Assembly (NCBI RefSeq): GCF_020176955.2
Contig: NZ_JAIUCZ020000003.1
Coordinates: forward strand, 558,001-622,000
Length of the DNA stretch: 64,000 nucleotides
Reading direction: 5' to 3'
Source of the DNA: Nocardia sp. alder85J
GTDB lineage: Bacteria > Actinomycetota > Actinomycetes > Mycobacteriales > Mycobacteriaceae
Positions 8,788-17,103 of the stretch are shown here, piece by piece. Position 1 is the stretch's first letter. Every line of letters begins with the position of its first letter. Made by a program: the position numbers and the translations under genes. The notes beneath the pieces were generated by a model. That model was not told where the DNA came from. It did not search any database and saw nothing but the letters and a program-made list of their open reading frames with translations.

Positions 8788-9639
8788 CTACCCCGAGAGA
8801 TGGAAGTTGCCGGTGGTGCCGTAGATGGCCAGCGAGACCAGCAGGGTCACCGTCACCACCGCGACCAGCGACGCGCGCACCGCGTTGCCGACCGCGACGC
8901 CGACGCCGACGGGACCGCCGGTGGCGTGATAGCCGTAGTAGGTGTGGATCAGCATGACCGCCAGGGCCATGAAGATCGCCTGGACGAAGGACCAGAGAAT
9001 GTCGCTGGGGATCAGGAACGTCGAGAAGTAGTGGTCATAGACCCCGCCCGACTGATGGTTGATGTCGACGGTGGCGAATCGGCTCGCGACGAAGGCGGCG
9101 ATCACCGCCAGCGCGTACAGCGGGACGATCGCGATCATCCCGGCCAGCACCCGGGTGCCGACCAGGAACGGCACCGGCCTGATGGCCATGGATTCCAGCG
9201 CGTCGATCTCCTCGGCCACCCGCATCGCGCCGAGTTGTGCGGTGGCGCCGGCGCCGATGGTGGCGGCCAGGCCGATGCCGGAGATCACCGGCGCCGCTAT
9301 CCGGACGTTGATGAAGGCGGCGAAGAAGCCGGTGAGCGCCTCGACGCCGATGTTGCCGAGTGAGCTGTAGCCCTGCACCGCGATGGTGCCGCCGGCGAAG
9401 AGGGTGAGGAAGCCGACGATGACCACCGTGCCGCCGATGACCGCCAGCGCCCCGGTGCCCATGCTGATCTCGGCGATCAGCCGGATGGTCTCGGCACGGT
9501 AGTGCAGCAGCGCGCGCGGCACCGACGCCAGCGAGCGGCCGTAGAACTGTGCCTGCCGCCCGACGCCATCGAGGGAATCGGACAACCTGCGCACTCGTCG
9601 TACCGTACGCGGGAACCTGGATTCGATCACGAAGGCCAT
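8788..9639 (-). CDS. yrbE4B: YrbEB permease of the Mce4 importer
   Basis: 283 residues from the ATG at 9639 (MAFVIESRFPRTV), 4 nt after the yrbE4A stop; a longer in-frame ATG at 9687 lies inside yrbE4A. MlaE/YrbE permease family with five to six hydrophobic helices. It has the characteristic amphipathic segment AQLGAMRVAEEIDALESMAI, the EExDAL-type loop that contacts the ATPase (MceG, encoded elsewhere). It forms the inner-membrane channel with YrbE4A. Confidence 0.94.
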   Translation of the reverse strand: MAFVIESRFPRTVRRVRRLSDSLDGVGRQAQFYGRSLASVPRALLHYRAETIRLIAEISMGTGALAVIGGTVVIVGFLTLFAGGTIAVQGYSSLGNIGVEALTGFFAAFINVRIAAPVISGIGLAATIGAGATAQLGAMRVAEEIDALESMAIRPVPFLVGTRVLAGMIAIVPLYALAVIAAFVASRFATVDINHQSGGVYDHYFSTFLIPSDILWSFVQAIFMALAVMLIHTYYGYHATGGPVGVGVAVGNAVRASLVAVVTVTLLVSLAIYGTTGNFHLSG

Positions 9640-9643
9640 ACCG

Positions 9644-10408
9644 TCACCGCGCTGTGAACTTGATCCCGACGGCGGTGACCACGACATTGACCACGAACAG
9701 GGCCATGAAGGAGAACACCACCGTTTGATTGACCGCGTCGCCCACGCTCTTGGGCCCGCCCTTCACGTTGAGGCCCAGGTAGCAGGCCGTCAGCCCGGCC
9801 ACCAGACCGAACATCGTGGCCTTCACCTCCGAGATCACCAGCTCCGGCAGATGCGTCAGCAGTGTGATGCCGTTCACGAACGCACCGGGATTGACGCCTT
9901 GCAGGAAGACCGAGAAGAGGAAGCCGCCGAGGATGCCGATCGTGGAGACCAGCCCGTTCAGCAGGGCCGCCACGAACATCGAGGCCAGCACCCGGGGCAC
10001 CACCAGCCGGTGGATCGGGTCGATGCCGAGCACCCGCATCGCGTCGATCTCCTCGCGGATGGTGCGGGCGCCCAGATCCGCGCAGATGGCGGTGGCGCCG
10101 GCGCCGGCCACGATCAGCACCGTCACGATCGGCCCGACCTGCGTGATCGAGCCGAAAGCCGCACCCGCGCCGGACAGATCGGCCGCGCCGATCTCGCGCA
10201 GCAGGATGTTGAGGGTGAAGCTCACCAGCACGGTGAACGGGATCGCCACCAGCAGAGTGGGAACGATCGAGACCCGCGCGACGAACCAGGCCTGATCGAT
10301 GAATTCGCGCCGCTGGAAGGGCCGCCGGACCGCCGCGCGGGCCACGTCGGCGGTGAGTTCGAAGAACCCGCCGACCGCTCGTAACGGGACGGCAAGGACC
10401 TCGTTCAT
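9644..10408 (-). CDS. yrbE4A: YrbEA permease of the Mce4 importer
   Basis: 254 residues from the ATG at 10408 (MNEVLAVPLRAVGG). A strong ribosome site, AGGAGG, lies about nine bases upstream (10420-10425), which decides against the upstream in-frame ATG at 10492. MlaE/YrbE family: several hydrophobic helices and the conserved loop IREEIDAMRVLGIDPI. First gene of the operon; the promoter region upstream carries two KstR-like boxes. Confidence 0.94.
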   Translation of the reverse strand: MNEVLAVPLRAVGGFFELTADVARAAVRRPFQRREFIDQAWFVARVSIVPTLLVAIPFTVLVSFTLNILLREIGAADLSGAGAAFGSITQVGPIVTVLIVAGAGATAICADLGARTIREEIDAMRVLGIDPIHRLVVPRVLASMFVAALLNGLVSTIGILGGFLFSVFLQGVNPGAFVNGITLLTHLPELVISEVKATMFGLVAGLTACYLGLNVKGGPKSVGDAVNQTVVFSFMALFVVNVVVTAVGIKFTAR

Positions 10409-10495
10409 TCCGCGATTCCTCCTTGCCGTGCTGCGCAACACTACGCATCGAAATCCCCGGTAGCGGTCTCCGCGAGCCCCGCCAACCCTCACAAG

Positions 10496-10509
10496 TAGAA
10501 CACGTTCAC
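10496..10509. promoter_or_regulatory. KstR-like operator upstream of yrbE4A
   Basis: TAGAACACGTTCAC matches the KstR consensus TnnAACnnGTTnnA except for the last base. It lies about 88 bp upstream of the yrbE4A ATG. KstR represses mce4 and side-chain genes until a steroid CoA thioester binds it. Confidence 0.7.
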
Positions 10510-10575
10510 CCTGCTATGTGAAGGTGAATTCTCATTTTCGAACTGTACCTTTATCGGCAACTTCGCATGGCAGAC

Positions 10576-10589
10576 TGGAACATGTTCAT
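10576..10589. promoter_or_regulatory. Second KstR-like operator upstream of yrbE4A
   Basis: TGGAACATGTTCAT contains a 10-bp palindrome GAACATGTTC and fits TnnAACnnGTTnnA except for the final base. It is 80 bp from the first box, so either one box serves an upstream start site or two dimers bind. Confidence 0.65.
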
Positions 10590-10762
10590 ACGGCGTACAG
10601 TAAACCGAGCGGAAACCGTGCGTCATCGACCCATGTCTACCAAGGTCCCGACCGCCGATCAACCGGGAATCGGCGATCACAGACCGGCTTCACCCGGAAA
10701 CAGGCGAACTTCACCACACCGCCATGCGAGCACACATCACCGCGTCGCGCCGGTGGAATTGC

Positions 10763-11665
10763 TCAGAATCGCAGCGCTTCGAGCGAGGAGAAGAGTTGCT
10801 CGGCGGGCCGGTCCGCGAAGTGCGTACCCAGCGCCCCGGCCAGTTCGGCGGTGGACCACTGCGCGCCCGCCGCCTCGAACCGATGTTCCACCTGCGGCGG
10901 CGCCATCAGCGCCACGGTCGGGCCGAACACCAGGAAGACCTGGCCGTTGATCGTGTCGGCGGCCGGTGCGGCCAAGTAGGCGACCAGCCGGGCGACATGT
11001 TCGGGCGACAGCGGATCCACCTCGCCGTCCGGCGCGGCCCCGAACGCCTGCTCGGTCATCGCCGTACGCGCCCGCGGGCAGATGGCATTGGCCCGCACCC
11101 CGAGCCGGGACAGACCGCGCGCCGCCGCCACCGTCAGCGCCGTGATTCCCGCCTTCGCGGCCGCATAGTTGGCCTGTCCGGGCGAACCGGTCAAACCCGC
11201 CTCCGAGGCGGTGTTGATCAACCGGCCGTACACCGGAGCACCCGATTCTTTGGACTTGCCACGCCAGTACGCGGCGGCATTGCGCGACAACAGGAAATGC
11301 CCGCGCAGATGGACCGCGATGACCGCGTCCCAATCCTCGTCGGACATATTAAAAAGCATTCGATCCCTCGTAATTCCAGCGTTGTTGACGACGATATCCA
11401 CGCCGCCGAACGTTTCCTCCGCCGTTCGGATCAATGCATCGGCCGTGGCGCGCTCCGCCACGCTGCCGGCCACGAATTCGGCCTTCACGCCGAGGCCCCG
11501 GATGGCGGCCAGGGTGGACTCGACGGCCGCACCCTCGGCGAGGTCGTTCACCACCACCGCGGCGCCCGCACGGGCCAGCGCGAGCGCCTCCGCCCGCCCC
11601 AGGCCCGCACCGGCCCCGGTCACAATCGCCACTCGACCGGACAGGTCCACGTCATGCTCGCTCAC
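10763..11665 (-). CDS. hsd4A: SDR 3-hydroxyacyl-CoA / 17-beta-hydroxysteroid dehydrogenase-like
   Basis: 300 residues, GTG start at 11665. Rossmann motif TGAGAGLG (about 17-24), NNAG (about 93-96) and the catalytic YAAAK of the short-chain dehydrogenases. The extra C-terminal segment of about 60 residues and the phrase NNAGITRDRMLFNMSDEDWDAV are typical of the dehydrogenase unit of peroxisomal-type multifunctional enzymes. Position next to yrbE4A and the ferredoxin matches Rv3502c. A dehydrogenation step in steroid side-chain beta-oxidation is inferred. A KstR box sits 12 bp upstream of the start, so the mRNA leader must be very short. Confidence 0.8.
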   Translation of the reverse strand: MSEHDVDLSGRVAIVTGAGAGLGRAEALALARAGAAVVVNDLAEGAAVESTLAAIRGLGVKAEFVAGSVAERATADALIRTAEETFGGVDIVVNNAGITRDRMLFNMSDEDWDAVIAVHLRGHFLLSRNAAAYWRGKSKESGAPVYGRLINTASEAGLTGSPGQANYAAAKAGITALTVAAARGLSRLGVRANAICPRARTAMTEQAFGAAPDGEVDPLSPEHVARLVAYLAAPAADTINGQVFLVFGPTVALMAPPQVEHRFEAAGAQWSTAELAGALGTHFADRPAEQLFSSLEALRF

Positions 11666-11676
11666 GAGCCCGACTT

Positions 11677-11690
11677 TAGAACGTGTTTCA
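11677..11690. promoter_or_regulatory. KstR-like operator upstream of the SDR gene
   Basis: TAGAACGTGTTTCA fits TnnAACnnGTTnnA at every fixed position. Located between the SDR start (11665) and the ferredoxin gene end (11709). Confidence 0.75.
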
Positions 11691-11708
11691 GTTTACGGCA
11701 AGAGCGGC

Positions 11709-11897
11709 TCACTCCAGCCGCAGCGCCGCCTTCGGGCACTGAGCGACCGCGTCGCGGACCGCCTCCAGGCGATCGTCGGGCACCTCCGTCACTGTGACGT
11801 TCAGGTAGTCCTGATCGTCGAGTTCGAAGATGTCCGGGGCGATTCCGACGCAGATGCCGTTGGCCTCGCACTGGTCGAAATCCACTATGAGCTTCAT
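11709..11897 (-). CDS. fdxD: [3Fe-4S] ferredoxin
   Basis: 62 residues, ATG at 11897 with ribosome site AAAGGAG about 8 bases upstream; the frame extends upstream without support. Cys10 and Cys16 in CEANGIC plus a third Cys in QCPKAALRLE give the three-cysteine pattern of actinobacterial 3Fe-4S ferredoxins; the fourth position is Asn13. Such ferredoxins pass electrons to cytochromes P450, and this one is the natural candidate partner for CYP125 at 25011. Equivalent in position to Rv3503c. It is transcribed away from a perfect KstR palindrome at 11982-11999. Confidence 0.88.
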   Translation of the reverse strand: MKLIVDFDQCEANGICVGIAPDIFELDDQDYLNVTVTEVPDDRLEAVRDAVAQCPKAALRLE

Positions 11898-11981
11898 CCA
11901 TGACTCCTTTCCCGCAGGTAACGCCAGCCTACAAGCCCGGTCCGGCCCGAGTCGGCCCATCGGACCGATCCACACCCTCAT

Positions 11982-11999
11982 ACTGGAACATGTTCCAGT
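11982..11999. promoter_or_regulatory. KstR-like operator, perfect 18-bp palindrome
   Basis: ACTGGAACATGTTCCAGT is a perfect palindrome containing TnnAACnnGTTnnA. It lies in the divergent gap between the ferredoxin gene (start 11897, minus) and fadE26 (start 12046, plus), so it can control both. Confidence 0.85.
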
Positions 12000-12045
12000 C
12001 GTTGTGCAATGATCGGCCCATCGACCACCGACCCCGAGGTGACCC

Positions 12046-13227
12046 ATGCGGATTGCTTACAACGAGCAGCAGGAGCAGCTGCGTGCCGAACTCCGCGACT
12101 ATTTCGCGCAGCTGATCACGCCGGAGCGCCGGGCCGCGCTGTCCGCGCAGACCGGCGAGTACGGCACCGGCAACGTCTACCGCGAGGTCGTGCGCGATAT
12201 GGGGCAGGCCGGATGGCTCGCGCTGGGCTGGCCGAAGGAGTACGGCGGGCAGGACCGGCCGATGCTGGACATGCTGATCTTCGCCGACGAGGCCGCGATC
12301 GCCGGTGCGCCGGTGCCGTTCCTGACCATCAACTCGGTGGCGCCGACGATCATGCACTACGGCAGCGAGGAGCAGAAGAAGTTCTTCCTGCCCAAGATCG
12401 CCGCCGGTGAGCTGCACTTCTCCATCGGCTACTCCGAGCCCGGCGCCGGCACCGACCTCGCGAGCCTGCGCACCGCCGCGGTGCGCGACGGCGACGACTG
12501 GATCATCAACGGCCAGAAGATGTGGACCAGCCTCATCCCCTACGCGGACTACGTGTGGCTGGCCGCCCGCACCGATCCGGCGGCCAAGAAGCACAAGGGC
12601 ATCAGCATGTTCATCGTGCCCGCCACCGCCGCCGGCTTCTCCTGGACGCCGGTGCACACCATGGCCGGGGTCGACACCAGCGCCACCTACTACCAGGACG
12701 TCCGGGTCCCCGCGAGCGCACTGGTCGGTCCGGAGAACGGCGGCTGGCCCCTGGTCACCAATCAGCTCAACCACGAGCGGGTGGCGCTGACCTCGGCGGG
12801 TTCGCTGCAACTGGCGCTGACCCAGACCCTGGACTGGGCCCGCAACACCCGCGACGCGCGCGGTGTCCGGGTGGCCGACAGCGAATGGGTGCAGATCAAT
12901 CTGGCCCGGGTGCACGCCAAGGTCGAATATCTGAAGCTGCTGAACTGGGAGATCGCCTCCGCGTCCGCGTCCGCTCCCCGACCGTGGGACGCCTCCACCT
13001 GCAAGGTCCTCGGCACCGAACTCGCCACCGAGGCATACCGATCGCTGATGGAGGTGCTCGGCCCGCAGGCCTACCTGCGCCAGGATTCGCCGGGTGCGCT
13101 GCTGCGCGGACGGCTGGAGCGGATGCACCGCTCCTGCCTGATCCTCACCTTCGGCGGCGGCACCAACGAGGTGCAGCGCGACATCATCGCCATGACCGCC
13201 CTGCGCCAGCCCGCCGCGGCCCGCTGA
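12046..13227 (+). CDS. fadE26: Acyl-CoA dehydrogenase, steroid side chain (ChsE4-like)
   Basis: 393 residues. Acyl-CoA dehydrogenase fold with the FAD/substrate segment IGYSEPGAGTDLASL, INGQKMWTS and a C-terminal FGGGTNEVQRDI. Glu244 in LNHERVALTS corresponds to the catalytic base of the active subunit. In the M. tuberculosis homologue (Rv3504), this protein pairs with FadE27 as an alpha2beta2 enzyme that dehydrogenates the C26-oyl-CoA side chain. The adjacent fadE27 gene, 34 bp downstream, supports the same pairing. Controlled by the palindrome at 11982. Confidence 0.9.
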   Translation: MRIAYNEQQEQLRAELRDYFAQLITPERRAALSAQTGEYGTGNVYREVVRDMGQAGWLALGWPKEYGGQDRPMLDMLIFADEAAIAGAPVPFLTINSVAPTIMHYGSEEQKKFFLPKIAAGELHFSIGYSEPGAGTDLASLRTAAVRDGDDWIINGQKMWTSLIPYADYVWLAARTDPAAKKHKGISMFIVPATAAGFSWTPVHTMAGVDTSATYYQDVRVPASALVGPENGGWPLVTNQLNHERVALTSAGSLQLALTQTLDWARNTRDARGVRVADSEWVQINLARVHAKVEYLKLLNWEIASASASAPRPWDASTCKVLGTELATEAYRSLMEVLGPQAYLRQDSPGALLRGRLERMHRSCLILTFGGGTNEVQRDIIAMTALRQPAAAR

Positions 13228-13261
13228 TCCTGCCGACAGTTCCGAAAGCCTGGAGAACACA

Positions 13262-14365
13262 ATGGATTTCACGCCGACCGAAGCGCAGCAGGATCTGACC
13301 CGGCTGACCGGCGAGGTGTGCGGCAAGCTCGTCACCGCCGACCGCCTGCGCGAACTCGACCACGCGCCCACCCGTTTCGACGAACCGCTGTGGAAGTCGC
13401 TGGCCGAGACCGGCGTCCTGGCCTCGGCGCTGCCCGAGGCCGTCGGCGGCAGCGATCTGGGCGTCCTGGAGCAGACCGCGATCCTGCGCGAACTCGGCCG
13501 CTACGTGGCGGCGGTTCCGTACCTGTGGTCGATCATGCTCGGCGCCGCCGCCCTGGCCCGCTTCGGCTCCCCGGAGCAGATCGAGCTGGCCGCGAAAGCC
13601 GCTGCGGGCGAGGAGATCCTGACCGTCGCCCTGGCCGAGGAACGCAACTGGGATCCGGCCCGGCCGGTCACCTTCGCCACCACCGACGGCGACCGCCGGC
13701 TGCTGAACGGCGCCAAGACCGGCGTCCCCTTCGCCGCCCACGCCACTCGAATCCTGGTGCCCGCCACCGTCTCCGGCAGCGACCACGTCGCACTGTTCCT
13801 GGTCGATCCGGCGGGCCCCGGGGTCCGCGTCACCGACGCGCTGGTGGTGGACAAGACCCCCGAATCGGAAATCGAATTCGATTCCGCCCCCGCCGAACTC
13901 GTCGGCGAACCGGGAGCCGGCGCCCTCACCTGGCTGCTGGACCGCGCCTGGCTGGGCCTGGCCGCCCAGCAGCTCGGCACGGTCGAACGCGCCCTCGAAC
14001 TGGTCGCCGACTACGCCCGCGAGCGCGAGCAGTTCGGCCGCAAGATCGGCAGCTTCCAGGCTGTCGCGCAACGCCTCGCCGACGGCTACATCGACGTGCA
14101 GGGCCTGCGCCTGGCCGTCACCCAGGCCGCCTGGCGGTTGTCGGAGAATCTCGACGCCACCGCCGAGATCCACACCGCCAAGTTCTGGGCCGCCGACGCG
14201 GGCCACCGCGTCGCGCACACCGCCGTCCACGTCCACGGCGGCGTCGGCATCGACCGGGACCACATCGTGCACAACTACTTCCTCGCCGCCAAACACCACG
14301 AATTCGCTCTCGGCGGCGCCACCGACCACCTCCGCGCCCTCGGCGCGCTGCTGGCCCGCGGCTGA
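13262..14365 (+). CDS. fadE27: Acyl-CoA dehydrogenase, partner subunit (ChsE5-like)
   Basis: 367 residues. Acyl-CoA dehydrogenase family with the C-terminal FAD-binding segment REREQFGRKIGSFQAVAQRL and HVHGGVGI. The N-terminal half is diverged and the catalytic Glu region is not evident, as expected for the non-catalytic subunit of the heteromeric steroid ACADs. Works with FadE26 on the side chain. Second gene of the fadE26-fadE27 unit. Confidence 0.88.
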   Translation: MDFTPTEAQQDLTRLTGEVCGKLVTADRLRELDHAPTRFDEPLWKSLAETGVLASALPEAVGGSDLGVLEQTAILRELGRYVAAVPYLWSIMLGAAALARFGSPEQIELAAKAAAGEEILTVALAEERNWDPARPVTFATTDGDRRLLNGAKTGVPFAAHATRILVPATVSGSDHVALFLVDPAGPGVRVTDALVVDKTPESEIEFDSAPAELVGEPGAGALTWLLDRAWLGLAAQQLGTVERALELVADYAREREQFGRKIGSFQAVAQRLADGYIDVQGLRLAVTQAAWRLSENLDATAEIHTAKFWAADAGHRVAHTAVHVHGGVGIDRDHIVHNYFLAAKHHEFALGGATDHLRALGALLARG

Positions 14366-14379
14366 ACCCGGCGGGAAAT

Positions 14380-14395
14380 CAGACCTTCGGGTCTG
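14380..14395. terminator. Hairpin with TTCG loop after fadE27
   Basis: CAGACC-TTCG-GGTCTG, a 6-bp stem closed by the very stable TTCG tetraloop, 14 bp after the fadE27 stop. No T-run follows. It probably ends or attenuates the fadE26-27 transcript. Confidence 0.5.
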
Positions 14396-14451
14396 CTGTG
14401 AACCGCCGCTGCGACGCCGGATTGTCGTCGCGGCGTGTGATGCTGGTAGGC

Positions 14452-15111
14452 ATGACGACTCTGACGAGCTCCCCCGCGTCCGATGTGCTCGCCCGGATGC
14501 AGGCCGACGTCGACCGGCAGCGCGAGGAGATGCGGGCCAGGTTCGAGAGTCGGCGGGCCGAGCGGGCGGCTCGCGACCCGCAGCCGGAGGACTGGCGCGT
14601 CTTCTTCGAGGACGCGAAGGATCTCTACCTGGCGGTGCGACCGGAGACCGCGAAGTTGTTGTACATCCTCGCCCGGACCCGACATGCCCGGACCGTGGTC
14701 GAATTCGGCACCTCGTTCGGCCTGTCCACGCTGTGCCTGGCGGCGGCGGTCCGCGACAACGGCGGCGGCCGGGTGATCGGCACCGAATTCCTGGAGTCCA
14801 AGGCCGCTTCGGCCACCGCCTCGCTCGCGGAGGCCGGGCTGGACGATCTGGTGGAGATCCGCATCGGCGACGCGATGGAGACGCTGGCCCGAGACGTCCC
14901 GCCCAACGTCGACATCCTGTTCCTGGACGGCGCCAAGCACATGTACCTCGACATCGTGCGACTGCTCGAGCCGCGGCTGTCCCCCGGCGCCCTCGTCATC
15001 GCCGACAACTCGGACTCCAGCCCGGAACTGCTGGAGTACCTGCGCGGCAACGCCGGTTACCTGTCGTCGGCCACCCAGCCCAGCGTCGAGGTCGCCCTCC
15101 GCATCGGCTGA
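14452..15111 (+). CDS. Class I SAM-dependent O-methyltransferase
   Basis: 219 residues, ATG at 14452. SAM-binding motif VVEFGTSFGLSTLCLAAA at about 83-100, acidic IGTEF after strand 2, and DILFLDGAKHMYLDIV, the post-I motif of caffeoyl-CoA-type (Methyltransf_3/24) enzymes. Substrate unknown. It lies inside the cholesterol locus but has no KstR box of its own and no known role in sterol breakdown. It is the first gene of an inserted block (14452-18096). Confidence 0.75.
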   Translation: MTTLTSSPASDVLARMQADVDRQREEMRARFESRRAERAARDPQPEDWRVFFEDAKDLYLAVRPETAKLLYILARTRHARTVVEFGTSFGLSTLCLAAAVRDNGGGRVIGTEFLESKAASATASLAEAGLDDLVEIRIGDAMETLARDVPPNVDILFLDGAKHMYLDIVRLLEPRLSPGALVIADNSDSSPELLEYLRGNAGYLSSATQPSVEVALRIG

Positions 15112-15122
15112 GCGTCACGCAA

Positions 15123-15161
15123 CCGCCGGTGGCCGGACGAATACCGTCCGGCCACCGGCGG
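15123..15161. terminator. Perfect 17-bp hairpin between convergent genes
   Basis: A 17-bp stem (15123-15139 with 15145-15161) closed by a 5-base loop AATAC, with no mismatches. It sits between the methyltransferase (plus) and tpx (minus). No T-run on either side. Likely a bidirectional terminator. Confidence 0.7.
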
Positions 15162-15228
15162 AGTCAGCGAAACGACCGTGGGTGGCGGCCAGTGGCGGCA
15201 GCCCTCGGCGCGTCCCGGCTGATCAGCG

Positions 15229-15732
15229 TCAGGACAGGGCCTTCAGCGCCGCGTCGTAATCCGGTTCCTCGCTGATCTCCGGGACCAGTTCCGCGTGCAG
15301 GACCGTATTGTTCTCGTCCAGGACCAGCACCGCGCGGGCCGTCAGGCCGCTGAGTCCGCCGCTGACGATATCGACGCCGTAGGCCTTGCCGAACTCACGA
15401 CCGGTGCGGAAGGTCGAGGCGGTGACGACGTTGTCCAGGCCCTCGGTGGTGCAGAAGCGCGCCGCCGCGAACGGCAGATCGCCGGTGACGACCAGGACGA
15501 CGGTGTTGTCCAGCGCGGAGGCGGCCTCGTTGAACTTGCGGGCCCCCATCGCGCAGGTCGCGGTGTCCAGGCTGACCGCGATGTCGAGCACCTTGCGCTT
15601 GCCGGCGAAGTCGGCGAGCGTCAGATCCCCGAGATCCTTGCCGACCAGATCGAAGTCCGGTGCGCTCGACCCGACGGCCGGAAAGTCACCTTCGACCTCG
15701 ACCGGATTACCGCGCATCGTGAGTGTGGCCAC
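15229..15732 (-). CDS. tpx: Thiol peroxidase Tpx-type peroxiredoxin
   Basis: 167 residues, the normal Tpx length. Thioredoxin-fold peroxiredoxin reducing hydroperoxides in the cytoplasm. Peroxidatic Cys60 lies in [18 protein letters not shown] and the resolving Cys94 in ARFCTTEG, 34 residues later, as in atypical 2-Cys Tpx. The C-terminus DYDAALKAL is standard. Odd point: the conserved Pro of the PxxxTxxC peroxiredoxin motif appears replaced by Val (AVSLDTATC). Confidence 0.88.
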   Translation of the reverse strand: MATLTMRGNPVEVEGDFPAVGSSAPDFDLVGKDLGDLTLADFAGKRKVLDIAVSLDTATCAMGARKFNEAASALDNTVVLVVTGDLPFAAARFCTTEGLDNVVTASTFRTGREFGKAYGVDIVSGGLSGLTARAVLVLDENNTVLHAELVPEISEEPDYDAALKALS

Positions 15733-15865
15733 GAATCCTCCCGAATGTTGATCCGAAATGACATGTGGTGCCTACCAGGCCACCAATGGAGCGGACGACC
15801 GCACCCGCCGTTCAGGCTACGAGACGCTCGGCCATCCGGATGATCCCAGGGGCGGGCGCGCGGCG

Positions 15866-16420
15866 CTACCCGAGCGGGTCCGGCTCGAAAGGGGCTGCGC
15901 GGTCCAGTATTTCGTCGACGGTCCGGTCCACGGTGAGATCCGAGTTGTCGAGCCACAGCCCGAGGAGCGGTGTGTCCCGGCGCAATCCGGCATCCAGATC
16001 GGCCACCGTATAGGCGCCGTAGGCCCGCTTGGCGCGGCGCGCCTCGCGATCCGCCACGACATCCGGACGCGGTGCCAGCACCACCACCCGCAATGGGCGG
16101 GTGCGGATCCGCCCGATCAGATACGGCAGCATCGGGCCCAGCACCACATCCTGCAAGACCACGGTGAAACCGAAGGCGGCGTAGTCGTCGGCCACTCCGG
16201 CGGCCAAGCGGTACCGCAGTCGCAGCTGCTCCAGCGCCTCGGCGCCAGGCTCGGGCGACATCTCGGCCCGGCCGCCGATCACGAAGCGGCGGAACACATC
16301 TCCGCGCACATGCACCGAGCGCGGCAGCCGCTCGGCCAGGGCCTGCGCGACGGTCGACTTCCCGGCGGCCTGGATCCCCGTGATCAGGTAGACACCGGTG
16401 ACGGTCGCGGGATCAGGCAT
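15866..16420 (-). CDS. P-loop kinase-like ATPase
   Basis: 184 residues. Walker A at about 15-22 (GIQAAGKST) near the N-terminus, then RGDVFRRFV, the usual position of a Walker-B-like/substrate Asp in small AAA_33 or chloramphenicol-phosphotransferase-like kinases. A lid-like Arg-rich segment (REARRAKRAYG) follows at about 122-132. A small-molecule kinase is plausible; no substrate can be named. Confidence 0.65.
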   Translation of the reverse strand: MPDPATVTGVYLITGIQAAGKSTVAQALAERLPRSVHVRGDVFRRFVIGGRAEMSPEPGAEALEQLRLRYRLAAGVADDYAAFGFTVVLQDVVLGPMLPYLIGRIRTRPLRVVVLAPRPDVVADREARRAKRAYGAYTVADLDAGLRRDTPLLGLWLDNSDLTVDRTVDEILDRAAPFEPDPLG

Positions 16421-16646
16421 ATCCTCAGGTTATCGGCCGCCGGAAAGCCGCTACCCGATGCGGCGAACGGACTCGGCACGGAGCGCCACCCGGCATCGGC
16501 CTTCGGCACCACTGGCCGGACTGCATCCGCGAAGCAACCGCGGACACTGGCGGCCTGCCGGATTTCTCCCGGATACAGCGGTGAGTTCCGGGCGGCCGAT
16601 CCGTCGGTACTCCTGTCCGTACTGACTCATGGCCGAGAGGACCGGG

Positions 16647-17057
16647 ATGCCGAGCACGATGATCTTCCTCAACTTACCGGTGGCCGATCTGGAGCGGTCG
16701 AAGATCTTCTACGAGCGGCTCGGCTGGAAGATCGATCAGGAGTTCACCGACGATGCCGCCGCCTGCGTGGTGATCGACGACAACATCAGCGTGATGCTGT
16801 TGTCGCAGCACTTCTTCCACAACTTCACCCAGCGGCCGCGCGCGATCACGACGGCGACGGTGGGTGCCGTCTACGCGCTGGCGCTCGGCAGCCCACACCA
16901 GGTCGATGCCCTGGTCGCCGCGGCGGTGGCCGCCGGTGGCATCGAGGAGCTGTACCCGGATCGCCGCGCGCAGGAACGGGCCGTCGGCATGTACGGCCGC
17001 ACCTTCCTCGACCCGGACGGTCACCAGTGGGAGCCCTTCTGGATGCAGGGCCAGTGA
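16647..17057 (+). CDS. VOC (glyoxalase/bleomycin-resistance-like) protein
   Basis: 136 residues from the ATG at 16647, preferred over 16629 because AGAGGA lies 6-7 bases upstream. Single VOC domain: FLNLPVADLERSKIFYERLG at the start and DPDGHQWEPFWMQGQ at the end. Resembles the PhnB/YaeR-like lactoylglutathione-lyase-related proteins common in actinomycetes. Metal ligands are not fully evident (His/Glu near the C-terminus). Substrate unknown. Confidence 0.75.
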   Translation: MPSTMIFLNLPVADLERSKIFYERLGWKIDQEFTDDAAACVVIDDNISVMLLSQHFFHNFTQRPRAITTATVGAVYALALGSPHQVDALVAAAVAAGGIEELYPDRRAQERAVGMYGRTFLDPDGHQWEPFWMQGQ

Positions 17058-17103
17058 GGCCGGTCGATGAGCGCCGGCCGCCACGGCCCGCAGCCGGCCG
17101 GGC

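Larger units (their letters stand above)
10409..10762. other. Intergenic promoter region of the mce4 operon
   Basis: About 350 bases without a convincing gene, AT-richer than the flanks. It holds the yrbE4A ribosome site and two KstR-like boxes (10496-10509 and 10576-10589). The short open frames here lack ribosome sites and overlap both boxes. Confidence 0.7.

Noticed and set aside
1..10408. Assignment of the mce operon to mce1-type fatty-acid import
   Set aside because: Subunit sequences alone are not decisive for me, but KstR boxes at its promoter and adjacency to cyp125, fadA5 and fadD19 favour mce4.
13318..15111. 597-codon frame joining fadE27 antiphase sequence to the methyltransferase
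   Set aside because: The first part is an Arg/Pro-rich shadow of fadE27; only the part from 14452 has a recognisable domain.
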